Part shown: piece after piece, positions 42,005 through 50,656 of the stretch
How positions within the stretch are numbered: the stretch's first letter is position 1
Layout of the letters: every line of letters starts with the position of its first letter
Source of the DNA: Dysosmobacter acutus
GTDB lineage: Bacteria > Bacillota > Clostridia > Oscillospirales > Oscillospiraceae
Reading direction: 5' to 3'
Length of the DNA: 64,000 nucleotides
Assembly (NCBI RefSeq): GCF_018919205.1
Contig: NZ_JAHLQN010000001.1
Location: 2,666,001-2,730,000, forward strand
The notes under the pieces: generated by a model
Told to the model about the DNA's origin: nothing
The model's input: the letters and a program-made list of their open reading frames with translations, nothing else
Database searches by the model: none
Position numbers and translations under genes: made by a program

Positions 42005-42694
42005 TCAATTCCTGTCCCCCCAGTTGATCTCATCCTCCACCGAGGCGCGGGGCAGCTCCATCCCCTCCTCCCAGAGGAGGACGGCGTCCTCGCCCCGTCC
42101 GTACCAGGCCCTGGTGATCTCCGTATCATAGCCCCGGTCACGGGCGTATCCATTCATGACCGGCAGGTCCAGTATCAAATCTGAGTCCCCCGTCTGGCCC
42201 GGCAGCGTCCTTTTTTCCGTGTAGAGCGCACGCTTGGGCACAAAGTACGCGTTGCCCTCCTCGTCAAACTCGAACCTGATCTCCCGGATCGCCTTGTCGT
42301 CGTTGACGCTCATGTGGTACACCACCCGCCCGTCGGAGAGCTGCCGCACGTTGGTGATCGAAATGTTCTTCGGGTCCACCGGGAACCAGAACCCCTGCGT
42401 CGCCGCCAGAAAAGCCCCGACTATCACCGCGCACACCGCAGCCGCGATGGCCGCCCCCCGCAGCTTTGCCTTCCACTTGCCCCGCTCCCACTCTCTTGAG
42501 AGCCTTTTCAGCGCCGACGCCTCTTTATCCGCCGCACGGAGCTCCTCCTCCGGCAGGGGGGCGCGGAGCTCCTCCATCTCCCTCCGGCAGCCGGCGCACT
42601 CTTTGAGATGTGCTTCCACCTCCGCCCGGCTCTCCGCCGAGCAGACATTATCGCAGTACAGCGGCAGCAGGTCGCGAACAATTTCACACTTCAT
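42005..42694 (-). CDS. Anti-sigma factor with zinc-finger N-terminus
   Basis: A 229-residue protein. An N-terminal ZAS-type zinc finger (VEAHLKECAGCRREM: HxxxCxxC) binds an ECF sigma factor. A single membrane segment (about residues 80-98, IAAAVCAVIVGAFLA) is followed by an extracellular domain of about 130 residues with no recognisable family. It overlaps the sigma gene by 4 bases, so both are made together and the sigma factor is held at the membrane until the signal arrives. Confidence 0.88.
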   Translation of the reverse strand: MKCEIVRDLLPLYCDNVCSAESRAEVEAHLKECAGCRREMEELRAPLPEEELRAADKEASALKRLSREWERGKWKAKLRGAAIAAAVCAVIVGAFLAATQGFWFPVDPKNISITNVRQLSDGRVVYHMSVNDDKAIREIRFEFDEEGNAYFVPKRALYTEKRTLPGQTGDSDLILDLPVMNGYARDRGYDTEITRAWYGRGEDAVLLWEEGMELPRASVEDEINWGDRN

Positions 42695-43167
42695 GTAAGC
42701 CTCTCCTTTAATTTCCGCCGCGCCCGGAAATAGGTCACACGGGCCCAGCTCTCTGTTTTTCCGAACAGCTCGCCGATCTGGGCAAAGGGCAGTTCGCCGA
42801 AGGTCCGCAGGGAGAACACCTCCTTGTAGGGCTCCTCCAGATCGTGGAGCAGGCGGTGGAGCCTGCGGGCCGCGTCACGGTCGCAAAACGATTCCTCGAT
42901 GCCCTCGTCCCCCTCCTCCATCTCCGCCTGACGGAACCGTTTTTGCTCCCGGCAGGCACGGAAATAGAGGTTTCTTGCGATCTGGCACAGCCACACCCGC
43001 AGCTGGCACTCCCCGCGAAAGCCGTCGATGGCGGTGAGAGAGCGGAAAAAGGTCTCCTGGGTGATCTCCTCCGCTGCTGCCTCGTCCCTGGTCAGGGCCA
43101 GGGCATAGCGGTACACATCGGCAAAATACAGCCGGTAGACTTCTTCAAAATCCGGTATCTTCCCCAC
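42691..43167 (-). CDS. ECF-type RNA polymerase sigma factor
   Basis: A 158-residue sigma-70 family protein with region 2 (FEEVYRLYFADVYRYALALTRDEAAAEEITQETFFRSL) and region 4 (LEEPYKEVFSLRTFGELPFAQIGELFGKTESWARVTYFRARRKLK). It lacks regions 1 and 3, as ECF sigmas do. The start is uncertain: I use the GTG at 43167, which has AGGAAAGG just upstream, over the frame start at 43200. It overlaps the anti-sigma gene, which lies downstream. Confidence 0.9.
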   Translation of the reverse strand: MGKIPDFEEVYRLYFADVYRYALALTRDEAAAEEITQETFFRSLTAIDGFRGECQLRVWLCQIARNLYFRACREQKRFRQAEMEEGDEGIEESFCDRDAARRLHRLLHDLEEPYKEVFSLRTFGELPFAQIGELFGKTESWARVTYFRARRKLKERLT

Positions 43168-43216
43168 CCCTTTCCTACATAAGAGTATCCAACGCACCAA
43201 ATGTTACAAAATAGTT

Positions 43217-43245
43217 TTGCCAACTGCTTTCGGCTATTATATAAT
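43217..43245 (+). promoter_or_regulatory. recG promoter
   Basis: TTGCCA and a perfect TATAAT with a 17-base spacer, 60 bases upstream of recG. Confidence 0.8.
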
Positions 43246-43305
43246 ATCTGAAACCGCAGCTCCAGCCTATGAGCTGAATTTTACAGGAGAAAGGAGCCCT
43301 TCCCC

Positions 43306-45354
43306 ATGGCCGACCTGAACACAGATGTGCGCTATATCAAGGGCATTGGCGAGCAGAAGGCCAAGGCCCTGGGAAAGCTTGGCATCTTTACCCTCCGGGA
43401 CCTGATCTCCTACTTCCCGCGGGCCTATGAGGACCGCTCCGCCTTTCGCCCCATCAGTGCGCTGATCCCCGGAGAAACCGCCTGCGTCCAGGCCATGGTG
43501 GCCGCGCCGCCCACCCTCTCCCGCATCCGCCGGGGTCTGGAACTGGTAAAGCTCCGGGCGGTGGATGAGACCGGCGCGATAGACATCACCTATTTCAATC
43601 AGGCATACCTGAAAAACAGCCTGAAAATGGGACAGAGCTATGTGTTCTGCGGCCGGGTGGAGGGCACGCTGCTGCACCGGACCATGACCAACCCGGTGGC
43701 GGAGCCGGAGGGCCGCCGGGAGCGGACCGGGCGCATTGTCCCCATCTATCCCCTGACCGCCGGCGTCTCCCAGCTGCTGCTGATCCGCGCCGTCCGTCAG
43801 GGGCTGGACGAGTGCGCCGGCAAGCTGTCCGAATTTCTCCCCGATGAGGTGTGCCGGGAAAACGGACTCTGCCCCATCGGCCGCGCCTATGAAAACGTCC
43901 ACTTTCCCGTCTCGCAGGAGGCGCTGGAGGAGGCCCGCCGCCGCCTGGTGTTCGAGGAGCTGTTCCTGCTGGCCCTGGGCCTTTCCGGGCTGCGCAGCCG
44001 CCGCCAGTCGCTCCAAGTGACGCCCTGCCGCCCGGTGGACATGGAACCGTTCTACCGCGCCCTTCCCTTCTCTCTCACCGATGCCCAGCGTCGCTGTGTG
44101 GACGAGGCCCTGAGCGACATGTGCTCCGGCAGACCCATGAACCGCCTGTGCCAGGGGGACGTGGGCTCCGGCAAAACCATGGTGGCCGCGGCCTGCGTCT
44201 ACTTCACCGTACAAAACGGCGCCCAGGCCGCCCTGATGGCGCCCACCGAGATTCTGGCGGAGCAGCACTGCCGGAGCCTCTTTCCTCTGCTGGAACCCCT
44301 GGGCGTCCGGTGCGTCCTGCTCACCGGCTCCGTCAAGGGCAAGGCCCGCCGGGCCATCCTTGAACAGCTTGCACAAGGCACGGCCCACTTTGTCATCGGC
44401 ACCCACGCGCTGATCTCCGGGGATGTGGCGTACAGGGACCTGGGATTGGTGGTCACCGACGAGCAGCACCGCTTCGGCGTGGGTCAGCGCGCGGCCCTTT
44501 CCTCCAAGGGCCGCTCCCCACACATCCTGGTCATGTCCGCCACGCCGATCCCAAGGACGCTGGCCCTCATCATCTACGGCGACCTGGATGTCTCCGTCAT
44601 TGACAAGCTGCCTCCCGGGCGGCAGAAGGTCGACACCTTTGCCGTGGGCACCGGCTACCGGGAGCGGATCTACGCCTTTTTGCGCAAGGAGATCGCCCAG
44701 GGCCACCAGGCCTACATCGTCTGCCCTCAGGTGTCGGAAAATGAGGAGATGCCGGACGACCGTAAGGCGGTGACGGAGTACGCGCAGACGCTTCAGCGGG
44801 AGGTCTTTCCCGATCTGCGCATCGCCTTCATCCACGGCAAAATGAAGCCAAAGGAAAAGGAGGCGGTGATGGCCGCCTTTTCTCTTGGAAAAACCGATAT
44901 TCTGGTGTCCACCACGGTCATCGAGGTGGGGGTGGACGTGCCCAACGCCACGGTGATGGTGGTGGAAAACGCCGACCGCTTCGGCCTGAGCCAGCTTCAT
45001 CAGCTGCGGGGCCGGGTGGGGCGGGGCGGCGCCAAGTCCTACTGTGTGTTGATCGCCGATCCAAAGACCGAGGAGGCCAGGCAGCGGCTGCGGGTCATGG
45101 CCAAAACCTCGGACGGCTTCCGCATCGCCGAGGAGGACCTGCGCCTGCGGGGTCCGGGTGACTTTTTCGGCCAGCGCCAGCACGGGCTTCCCTCCTTGAA
45201 GATCGCCGACCTCTCCTGTGACATGGCCCTGCTGCTCAGGGCCCAGGCAGCGGCGGAGGAGATGCTCCGCGCCGACCCGGAGCTTACGCGCCACAGCGCC
45301 GTGGCCCGGCGGGTACAGGAATTGTTTGCCCAAAATGCGGACACACTGAACTGA
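43306..45354 (+). CDS. recG: ATP-dependent DNA helicase RecG
   Basis: A 682-residue SF2 helicase that reverses forks and processes branched DNA. The N-terminal wedge/OB domain (residues 60-165) is followed by Walker A GDVGSGKT (about 283-290), the DEQHRFG box (385), the motif MSATPIPRTL, and the C-terminal QLRGRVGRG and GPGDFFGQRQHG motifs. Length is full. The long minus-strand frame covering it is a codon-bias shadow. It has its own promoter and is followed by a DUF1275 gene 23 bases later. Confidence 0.97.
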   Translation: MADLNTDVRYIKGIGEQKAKALGKLGIFTLRDLISYFPRAYEDRSAFRPISALIPGETACVQAMVAAPPTLSRIRRGLELVKLRAVDETGAIDITYFNQAYLKNSLKMGQSYVFCGRVEGTLLHRTMTNPVAEPEGRRERTGRIVPIYPLTAGVSQLLLIRAVRQGLDECAGKLSEFLPDEVCRENGLCPIGRAYENVHFPVSQEALEEARRRLVFEELFLLALGLSGLRSRRQSLQVTPCRPVDMEPFYRALPFSLTDAQRRCVDEALSDMCSGRPMNRLCQGDVGSGKTMVAAACVYFTVQNGAQAALMAPTEILAEQHCRSLFPLLEPLGVRCVLLTGSVKGKARRAILEQLAQGTAHFVIGTHALISGDVAYRDLGLVVTDEQHRFGVGQRAALSSKGRSPHILVMSATPIPRTLALIIYGDLDVSVIDKLPPGRQKVDTFAVGTGYRERIYAFLRKEIAQGHQAYIVCPQVSENEEMPDDRKAVTEYAQTLQREVFPDLRIAFIHGKMKPKEKEAVMAAFSLGKTDILVSTTVIEVGVDVPNATVMVVENADRFGLSQLHQLRGRVGRGGAKSYCVLIADPKTEEARQRLRVMAKTSDGFRIAEEDLRLRGPGDFFGQRQHGLPSLKIADLSCDMALLLRAQAAAEEMLRADPELTRHSAVARRVQELFAQNADTLN

Positions 45355-45377
45355 AGACCACAGAAAGAAGCATTGCA

Positions 45378-46061
45378 ATGAACAGACAAGTTTCCGAGAG
45401 TTACCCCATCGGCGTGCTGCTGGCCCTGGTCGGCGGTTTTTTGGACGCCTACACCTATCTCTGCCGGGGCGGCGTATTCGCCAACGCCCAGACCGGCAAC
45501 ATCGTCCTCTTCGGCCTGCACCTCTCTCAGGGGGAGTGGGGCGCGTCCCTGTCCTACCTGGTGCCCATCGCCGCCTTCTTTTTCGGCGTATATGTGACCG
45601 AGTCCCTGAAGAGCCGGTACAAAGGACGCGGGGGCAGGCTCCACTGGCGGCAGGTCACTGTGGCTGTGGAGGCGCTGGTGCTGTTGATCGTGGCCTTTCT
45701 TCCACAGGGTGACTGGGACTCCATGGCCAATATCCTAATCTCCTTTGTGTGCGCCATGCAGGTGGAGAGCTTCCGCAAGCTCAGCGGCAGTCCCTACGCC
45801 ACCACCATGTGCACTGGGAACCTGCGCAGCGCCACGGAAAACCTCTACCATTTCCGCCGCACCGGAGACGACGCTTTCCTGCGCCGGTTCCGGCAGTATG
45901 CGGGCATCATCCTCTTCTTCATCGCCGGCGCCGCTGTGGGGGCCTATGCTACCCGCCGCTTCTGCGCCGAGGCGGTGCTTTTCGGCCTCATCGGCCTGGC
46001 GGCCGTCTTCCTGCTGATGTTCCGGGAGGAGCTGGAAGAGAATGGAGAAGAACAGAAGTAA
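45378..46061 (+). CDS. DUF1275 (YoaK-type) membrane protein
   Basis: A 227-residue protein with about six helices. LLALVGGFLDAYTYLCRGGVFANAQTGNIVL and MQVESFRKLSGSPYATTMCTGNLRS are diagnostic of DUF1275/YoaK. These are small putative transporters of unknown substrate. It shares the recG transcript. Confidence 0.9.
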   Translation: MNRQVSESYPIGVLLALVGGFLDAYTYLCRGGVFANAQTGNIVLFGLHLSQGEWGASLSYLVPIAAFFFGVYVTESLKSRYKGRGGRLHWRQVTVAVEALVLLIVAFLPQGDWDSMANILISFVCAMQVESFRKLSGSPYATTMCTGNLRSATENLYHFRRTGDDAFLRRFRQYAGIILFFIAGAAVGAYATRRFCAEAVLFGLIGLAAVFLLMFREELEENGEEQK

Positions 46062-46062
46062 A

Positions 46063-46100
46063 GGAAAAAACGCCTCACAAACCAATGGTTTGTGAGGCGT
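46063..46100 (-). terminator. Terminator of the acyl operon
   Basis: ACGCCTCACAAACC and GGTTTGTGAGGCGT form a long hairpin with a T-run on the minus strand just after the thioesterase gene; it can also end the recG transcript. Confidence 0.85.
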
Positions 46101-46107
46101 CTGCATG

Positions 46108-46854
46108 CTAAAACACGCATTCACAGGTAAAGCAGGGCTCTCCGCCGCCCTGGCCCATCATGTAATAGCGGTCCCCCGCCCGACAGCCGGTGAGCCGCAG
46201 TTCCTCGCCCAGGGTGGCTTCGTGGTTGTAGTTGATGGAGAACTCCCGTAAGTCCCGCAGCTGCAGCTCCTCAGGCAGGAAGTCCCAGATGACGTTGCCG
46301 TAGTTGCCGCTGTAAAGGTGCCCGTTCGCATCCAGATCGGTAAAGCGCACCTGCCGCCGTCCGATCTCCTCCACACCCTCTTTGGGCAGGAGGACCTTTT
46401 TGCACTCCGGGCAGTCCAGTTCCCGCTCCACCTCTGCAATGGGCTTTCCCGTAAAGAGGCCCGGCCGCAGAATTTTCCGGCTGTCCGGGTCCACCAGGAT
46501 CCAGCTGCTGCGTCCGGCGACGCAGGGCCGGCCCTCACGGTCACTGAGGTCAAAGCAGCGGCGCATGTGCACGCCCCGCACCCCGTTTTCCCAGGTGGTC
46601 ACCTTCAGGATGTCCCTGTTTTCCGGCAGGCGGTGGACTTTCAGCGTGATCCGGGCCAGCAAAAACACCTGCTGCATGTCCCGCAGCACCTCGTAGGTCA
46701 GTCCCCGGGCGTCGTAGTCATAGCCGGCAATGCTGGCCATCGTGCTCAGCATGGCGGAGAGCTTCATCTTTTTGCGCACGTCGCAATTGGCAAAGGTCAG
46801 CTCCTCCTCCCGGCTGAAGGTGGTTTCCGTCAATTCCTGTGTGAGATACTCCAA
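46108..46854 (-). CDS. Acyl-ACP thioesterase, TTG start
   Basis: A 248-residue double hotdog protein of the FatA/FatB-like acyl-ACP thioesterase family. The N-terminal half has FANCDVRKKMKLSAMLSTMASIAGYDYDARGLTYE, and the second half FTDLDANGHLYSGNYGNVIWDFLP. It would release free fatty acid from acyl carrier protein. The start is TTG with AAAGGAAG upstream. It is the last gene of a four-gene operon with an acyltransferase, an acyl-CoA synthetase and an aldo/keto reductase. Confidence 0.85.
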   Translation of the reverse strand: MEYLTQELTETTFSREEELTFANCDVRKKMKLSAMLSTMASIAGYDYDARGLTYEVLRDMQQVFLLARITLKVHRLPENRDILKVTTWENGVRGVHMRRCFDLSDREGRPCVAGRSSWILVDPDSRKILRPGLFTGKPIAEVERELDCPECKKVLLPKEGVEEIGRRQVRFTDLDANGHLYSGNYGNVIWDFLPEELQLRDLREFSINYNHEATLGEELRLTGCRAGDRYYMMGQGGGEPCFTCECVF

Positions 46855-46872
46855 AGTCTCTTCCTTTCGCTC

Positions 46873-47898
46873 TCATCCGTTTTTATGCCGGGCATAAAAC
46901 GCGTCGTAGTCCTTCAGCATCTCCTGAAGGAGATTGGGGATGTCCAGCTCATAGGGGCAGCGGCTCTTGCACACGTCGCAGTGGACGCACTCCTCGATCT
47001 TGTGCATCTTGGCATACCACTCGTCGGTTATGTAGTCCTGATACACGGCCCGGCGCAGCAGCATGGCCATCCGGGCCGCCTGAGGGATGTCGATTCCCAC
47101 GGTGCAGGGCTGGCAGTACCCGCAGCTGCGGCAGAAGTTCTGGGCCAGCTCAGCCCGGTCCTTTTCAATCACCGCCAAGAGCTCCGGCGTCATCTTCGCT
47201 CCCCGCTCCCGCAGTTCCAGCCACTGGTCCAGCTCCCACTCATGCTGGATGCCCCAGATGGGCACCACGTTGTCGTAGTGCTGCATGAAGGCAAAGCAGG
47301 CCTCCGCGTTGGAGAGCATGCCGCCGGAGAGGCCCTTCATGGCGATGAAGCCCACGTCCTCCTGCCGGCAGCGGTTGACCAGCTCCATATCCCTGTCCGT
47401 GGCCAGGTAGCAGAAGGGGAACTGCAGCGTCTCAAAATTGCCGGAGTCCAGCGCCTGATGGGCCACGCTCAGGCGGTGGTTGGTGATACCGATGTGGCGG
47501 ACATACCCCTTCTCCTTGGCCTCCAGCGCCGCGGCAAAGGGACCGTCCGGGTCGTTGATATCCGGCAGCACCGCCGGGTTGTGGAACTGGAAGAGGTCGA
47601 TATAGTCCGTCTTCATCCTCCGCAGGCTGGTCTCGATGTGCCGGCGCACCGTCTCCTTGTCCGTCCCGCCGCTCTTGGTGGAGATCACGATGTTGTGGCG
47701 GACGTCGGAGAGCGCCTCGCCGATCTTCTCCTCGCTGTCGCTGTAGGCATTGGCGGTGTCGAAATAGTTGATTCCCGCATCGTAGGCCCTGCGCAGCAGC
47801 TTTTTGGACGCGGCGTGGTCGATGCGCTGGATGGGCAGCGCGCCAAAGGCCGTTTTTGTCACCCAGAGCTCAGTTTTTCCCAATCTCACTTTTACCAT
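46873..47898 (-). CDS. Aldo/keto reductase with C-terminal [4Fe-4S] domain
   Basis: A 341-residue protein. The TIM barrel has the AKR motifs DTANAYSDSEEKIGEAL and DYIDLFQFHN (catalytic Asp and Tyr, with Lys in STKSGG). The C-terminal extension has CRSCGYCQPC and CVHCDVCKSRCPYELDIP, two cysteine clusters that can hold two [4Fe-4S] centres, so it may take electrons from ferredoxin. The substrate is unknown; its position suggests an acyl aldehyde or beta-keto group. The ATG follows GAAGGAGAG. Confidence 0.88.
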   Translation of the reverse strand: MVKVRLGKTELWVTKTAFGALPIQRIDHAASKKLLRRAYDAGINYFDTANAYSDSEEKIGEALSDVRHNIVISTKSGGTDKETVRRHIETSLRRMKTDYIDLFQFHNPAVLPDINDPDGPFAAALEAKEKGYVRHIGITNHRLSVAHQALDSGNFETLQFPFCYLATDRDMELVNRCRQEDVGFIAMKGLSGGMLSNAEACFAFMQHYDNVVPIWGIQHEWELDQWLELRERGAKMTPELLAVIEKDRAELAQNFCRSCGYCQPCTVGIDIPQAARMAMLLRRAVYQDYITDEWYAKMHKIEECVHCDVCKSRCPYELDIPNLLQEMLKDYDAFYARHKNG

Positions 47899-47922
47899 AG
47901 TCTCTCTCCTTCTTCCGCCGCC

Positions 47923-49692
47923 CTACTGCCGGCGGCTTAGCTCCTCTTCCTCCAGCTTCCGATAGGCCACCTTGCCCACCAGGGTCTTGGGCAGCTCTGC
48001 CCGGAACTCGATCTCCGTGGGAATGGCGTATTTGGCGATGTGCTTGCGGCAGTGAGCCAAAATGGCCTGGCGGCAGGCCTCAGTAGGCTTGAAGCCCGGC
48101 TTGAGCATCACAAAGGCCTTGACCCGCTGGATCTTGATGGGGTCGCTCACGCCGATGACGCAGCTCATCTGGACGTACTCATGCCCATCTAAGACGTTTT
48201 CAATCTGGGAGGGATAGACGTTGTAACCGTTGGTGACGATCATGCGCTTAATGCGCTGGCGGAAGTAGACAAATCCGTCGGAATCCATGATTCCCAGATC
48301 GCCGGTGTGGACCCAGGTCATGCCGTCGGCGTGGGTGCGCAGCGTCTGGGCCGTCTCCTCCGGATGGTTCACATACTCCACCATCACCGTTGGGCCGGCG
48401 ATGCAGATCTCGCCCTCCTTGCCGTAGGGCACCTCCTCTTCCGTCCCAGCCTTCACGATCTTATAGAACATGTCGGGGAAGGGCAGGCCGATGGACCCCT
48501 CCCGGGCCTGGTGCATGGGCGTGAGGCAGCTTGCGGTGACGCATTCGGTGGTGCCGTAGCCCTCCCGGACCTGGACAGCCGCGCCGTGCCCGGCCAAAAA
48601 GGCGTCAAAGCGCTTTTTCAGTTCCACAGACAAGGAGTCGCCGCCGGAGAACACGCCTTTCAGGCAGCTCAAATCCACACCCTCCATCTGCTTCACCCGC
48701 AGCAGCGCCTCGAAAAGAGAGGGCACGCCGGCAATGAGGTTGGGCTGGTATTTCTTCAGCAGCTCCGCGTAGGACTCCGGGGTGAACCGGGGAATCAGGA
48801 TACAGCGGCCTCCGCCCCACATCATGGAGTGGATGGACACGCCGAGGCCGAACCCATGGAACATGGGCATGATGGCCAGCATCTTGTCGCCGGGCTGGAA
48901 AAAGGTGTTGGTGGCGATGATCTGTGCCCCCAGGGCGTTGAAATTCCGGTTGGTCAGCAGTATGCCCTTGGTGGTGCCGGTGGTGCCGCCGGAGTAGAGG
49001 ATCACCGCCGAGTCCTCGGCATGGCGGTCCACCTTGTAAATCTCGATATAGTCCCCGCGGCGGAGGAAGTCTCTCCACTTGAGAACGTTGGCCCTGGCCG
49101 GGATGGGCTTGATCTTCCGCCCCTCCTTCAGATAGTAGCCGGCCCGGACCGCGGAGGGCAGCTCATCCGCCGCGCCGGTGACGATCAGGTTGGGCAGGTC
49201 CACCACCTTGCGCAGCCTGGCAAACTTGGGATAGAACTGGTCCAGCGTGATGGCCGCCACGCTCCCGGAATCCCGGAGGTAAAAGGCGATCTCGCTCTCA
49301 GCGGAGAGAGGGTGGACCATATTGGAAACGGCGCCCACCAAGTTCACCGCATAGAACATAATCAGCGTCTGGGGCATATTGGGCAGGCAGATCGTCACCC
49401 GGTCGCCCTCCCGGATGCCCATGGCCTTCAGCGCCCGGGCGCAGGTGTGGATCTTCTCCACCAGCTCCCGGTAAGTGCACTTGCTGCCCATATAATCATA
49501 GGCGATATAGTCTCCATAGCGGCGGGCGGTATCCTCCAGGGCGCCTACCATGGTCTTTTCCGAATAGGTCAGCGTGGCCGGTACCTCTTCATCGTAGCTG
49601 CCAAGCCAGGGCGCTTTCACCCGGGGCACCTCCGCCCCCTTTTTTTCCCGCTTGCCTCTCTGGCCGGCAGCCTGAATCGCCGGTTCACTCAT
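47923..49692 (-). CDS. Long-chain acyl-CoA (or acyl-ACP) synthetase, AMP-forming
   Basis: A 589-residue ANL-superfamily adenylating enzyme. The P-loop is YSGGTTGTTKG, the core motif YGTTECVTA and the hinge/Asp motif HTGDLGIMDSDG, followed by the C-terminal catalytic Lys region PKTLVGKVAYRKL. It activates a fatty acid as acyl-AMP and transfers it to CoA or a carrier protein. The short N-terminal basic extension (about 30 residues) is unusual. It overlaps the E2-like gene by 8 bases. Confidence 0.92.
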   Translation of the reverse strand: MSEPAIQAAGQRGKREKKGAEVPRVKAPWLGSYDEEVPATLTYSEKTMVGALEDTARRYGDYIAYDYMGSKCTYRELVEKIHTCARALKAMGIREGDRVTICLPNMPQTLIMFYAVNLVGAVSNMVHPLSAESEIAFYLRDSGSVAAITLDQFYPKFARLRKVVDLPNLIVTGAADELPSAVRAGYYLKEGRKIKPIPARANVLKWRDFLRRGDYIEIYKVDRHAEDSAVILYSGGTTGTTKGILLTNRNFNALGAQIIATNTFFQPGDKMLAIMPMFHGFGLGVSIHSMMWGGGRCILIPRFTPESYAELLKKYQPNLIAGVPSLFEALLRVKQMEGVDLSCLKGVFSGGDSLSVELKKRFDAFLAGHGAAVQVREGYGTTECVTASCLTPMHQAREGSIGLPFPDMFYKIVKAGTEEEVPYGKEGEICIAGPTVMVEYVNHPEETAQTLRTHADGMTWVHTGDLGIMDSDGFVYFRQRIKRMIVTNGYNVYPSQIENVLDGHEYVQMSCVIGVSDPIKIQRVKAFVMLKPGFKPTEACRQAILAHCRKHIAKYAIPTEIEFRAELPKTLVGKVAYRKLEEEELSRRQ

Positions 49693-50563
49693 AGTCTACT
49701 TCCTCCTTTGCAGGTCGCTCCAGCAGCTCCGGGTGCTGAAGCAGATGTTTGAACAGTTTGATGGTTCTGGAATAGTAATACCCGTCGGCAATGCGCTCAT
49801 CCAAGGTAATCCCCACCTTCAGGGCGTCCCGCATCTCCACATGTCCGTCGGATTCAAAAAAGGGGTGAAGGCGCTTTTCCCCGATGGTGACAAAAAAGGA
49901 GTTTGTCCCCCAGTTGTTCAGATGGTGATAGGCGGCATTGAGCCTGATGGACCCCAGGTTGGAAATAAAAATGGTGGCGTAGTCCGGGTCCGTCTTCACC
50001 AGGCTCAGCGGCGCCCGACCGTGGTACTCCAGCCAGTAGAGCATCCGGATCACAAAGCGCAGCAGGGGCCGGGGCAGCCTGCCCAAAAAATCCATGCCGG
50101 CGGTGGAGTTGTCCACCGACTCCTCGTTCCGATAAGCCAAAACCTCCTTCTTGATCCGGTTATGTACATCGGTCACGGTGTCGTCCTCCTCGAACTTGAT
50201 GAACAGCAGTGACTCCTTTGCCGTGTCGGAGAACTGCTTTTTCATCACAAAGGCGGCCGTCAGCTCGTTGCGCTGATACATGCGGTTGCCGGAGATGAAT
50301 CGGTTCATCCTGGGGCGCAGGGTAATTGTCTTCACCAGCGCCGCCAGGATCACATGAAAAAAGGTATATTTGAACTCCGGGTCCTCCAGGTTCTTCTTTT
50401 CTATAAAGGCATTGACTTCCGTCAGGTCGATAAGCTCCTCGATAAACGCCTCGTTGTCCGCCCGGTTGGGCATCAGATAAGGGGTAAACACATGGAGCGG
50501 GTCCAGGTCCCGCAGCCAGACGCCGTCCCGGCGATCACCCCAGCGCACTTTGTTCTTCTCCAC
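49685..50563 (-). CDS. 2-oxoacid dehydrogenase E2-like acyltransferase without lipoyl domain
   Basis: A 292-residue protein consisting only of the E2/CAT acyltransferase fold. There is no lipoyl domain and no peripheral-subunit-binding domain. The core strands are recognisable (YATIFISNLGSIRLNAAYHHLNNWGTNSFFVTIGEKR). The catalytic motif, usually HHxxxDG/DHRxxDG, reads LDERIADG, so the catalytic His is replaced by Glu. It may be a structural or substrate-holding subunit, or use other chemistry. The start is GTG with GAGGAGAGG upstream. It is the first gene of the operon. Confidence 0.78.
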   Translation of the reverse strand: MEKNKVRWGDRRDGVWLRDLDPLHVFTPYLMPNRADNEAFIEELIDLTEVNAFIEKKNLEDPEFKYTFFHVILAALVKTITLRPRMNRFISGNRMYQRNELTAAFVMKKQFSDTAKESLLFIKFEEDDTVTDVHNRIKKEVLAYRNEESVDNSTAGMDFLGRLPRPLLRFVIRMLYWLEYHGRAPLSLVKTDPDYATIFISNLGSIRLNAAYHHLNNWGTNSFFVTIGEKRLHPFFESDGHVEMRDALKVGITLDERIADGYYYSRTIKLFKHLLQHPELLERPAKEEVDYE

Positions 50564-50587
50564 TGCCTCTCCTCTTTTCTTGCAACA

Positions 50588-50593
50588 ATTATA
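50588..50593 (-). promoter_or_regulatory. -10 box before the acyl operon
   Basis: TATAAT on the minus strand lies about 25 bases upstream of the GTG start of the E2-like gene; no good -35 box is seen at the expected distance. Confidence 0.4.
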
Positions 50594-50656
50594 CTCTATT
50601 TTTAGATTGGTTCCGTTTCCTACACAAATTCACCTGCGACCGTCTTCTCCGGTTCC

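Noticed and set aside
43267..45378. 703-codon minus-strand frame opposite recG
   Set aside because: Covers recG completely, has no domain pattern, and is Gly/His/Leu/Gln-rich as expected from the reverse of GC-rich codons.
48307..49752. 481-codon plus-strand frame opposite the acyl-CoA synthetase
   Set aside because: Shadow of a gene with complete ANL motifs.
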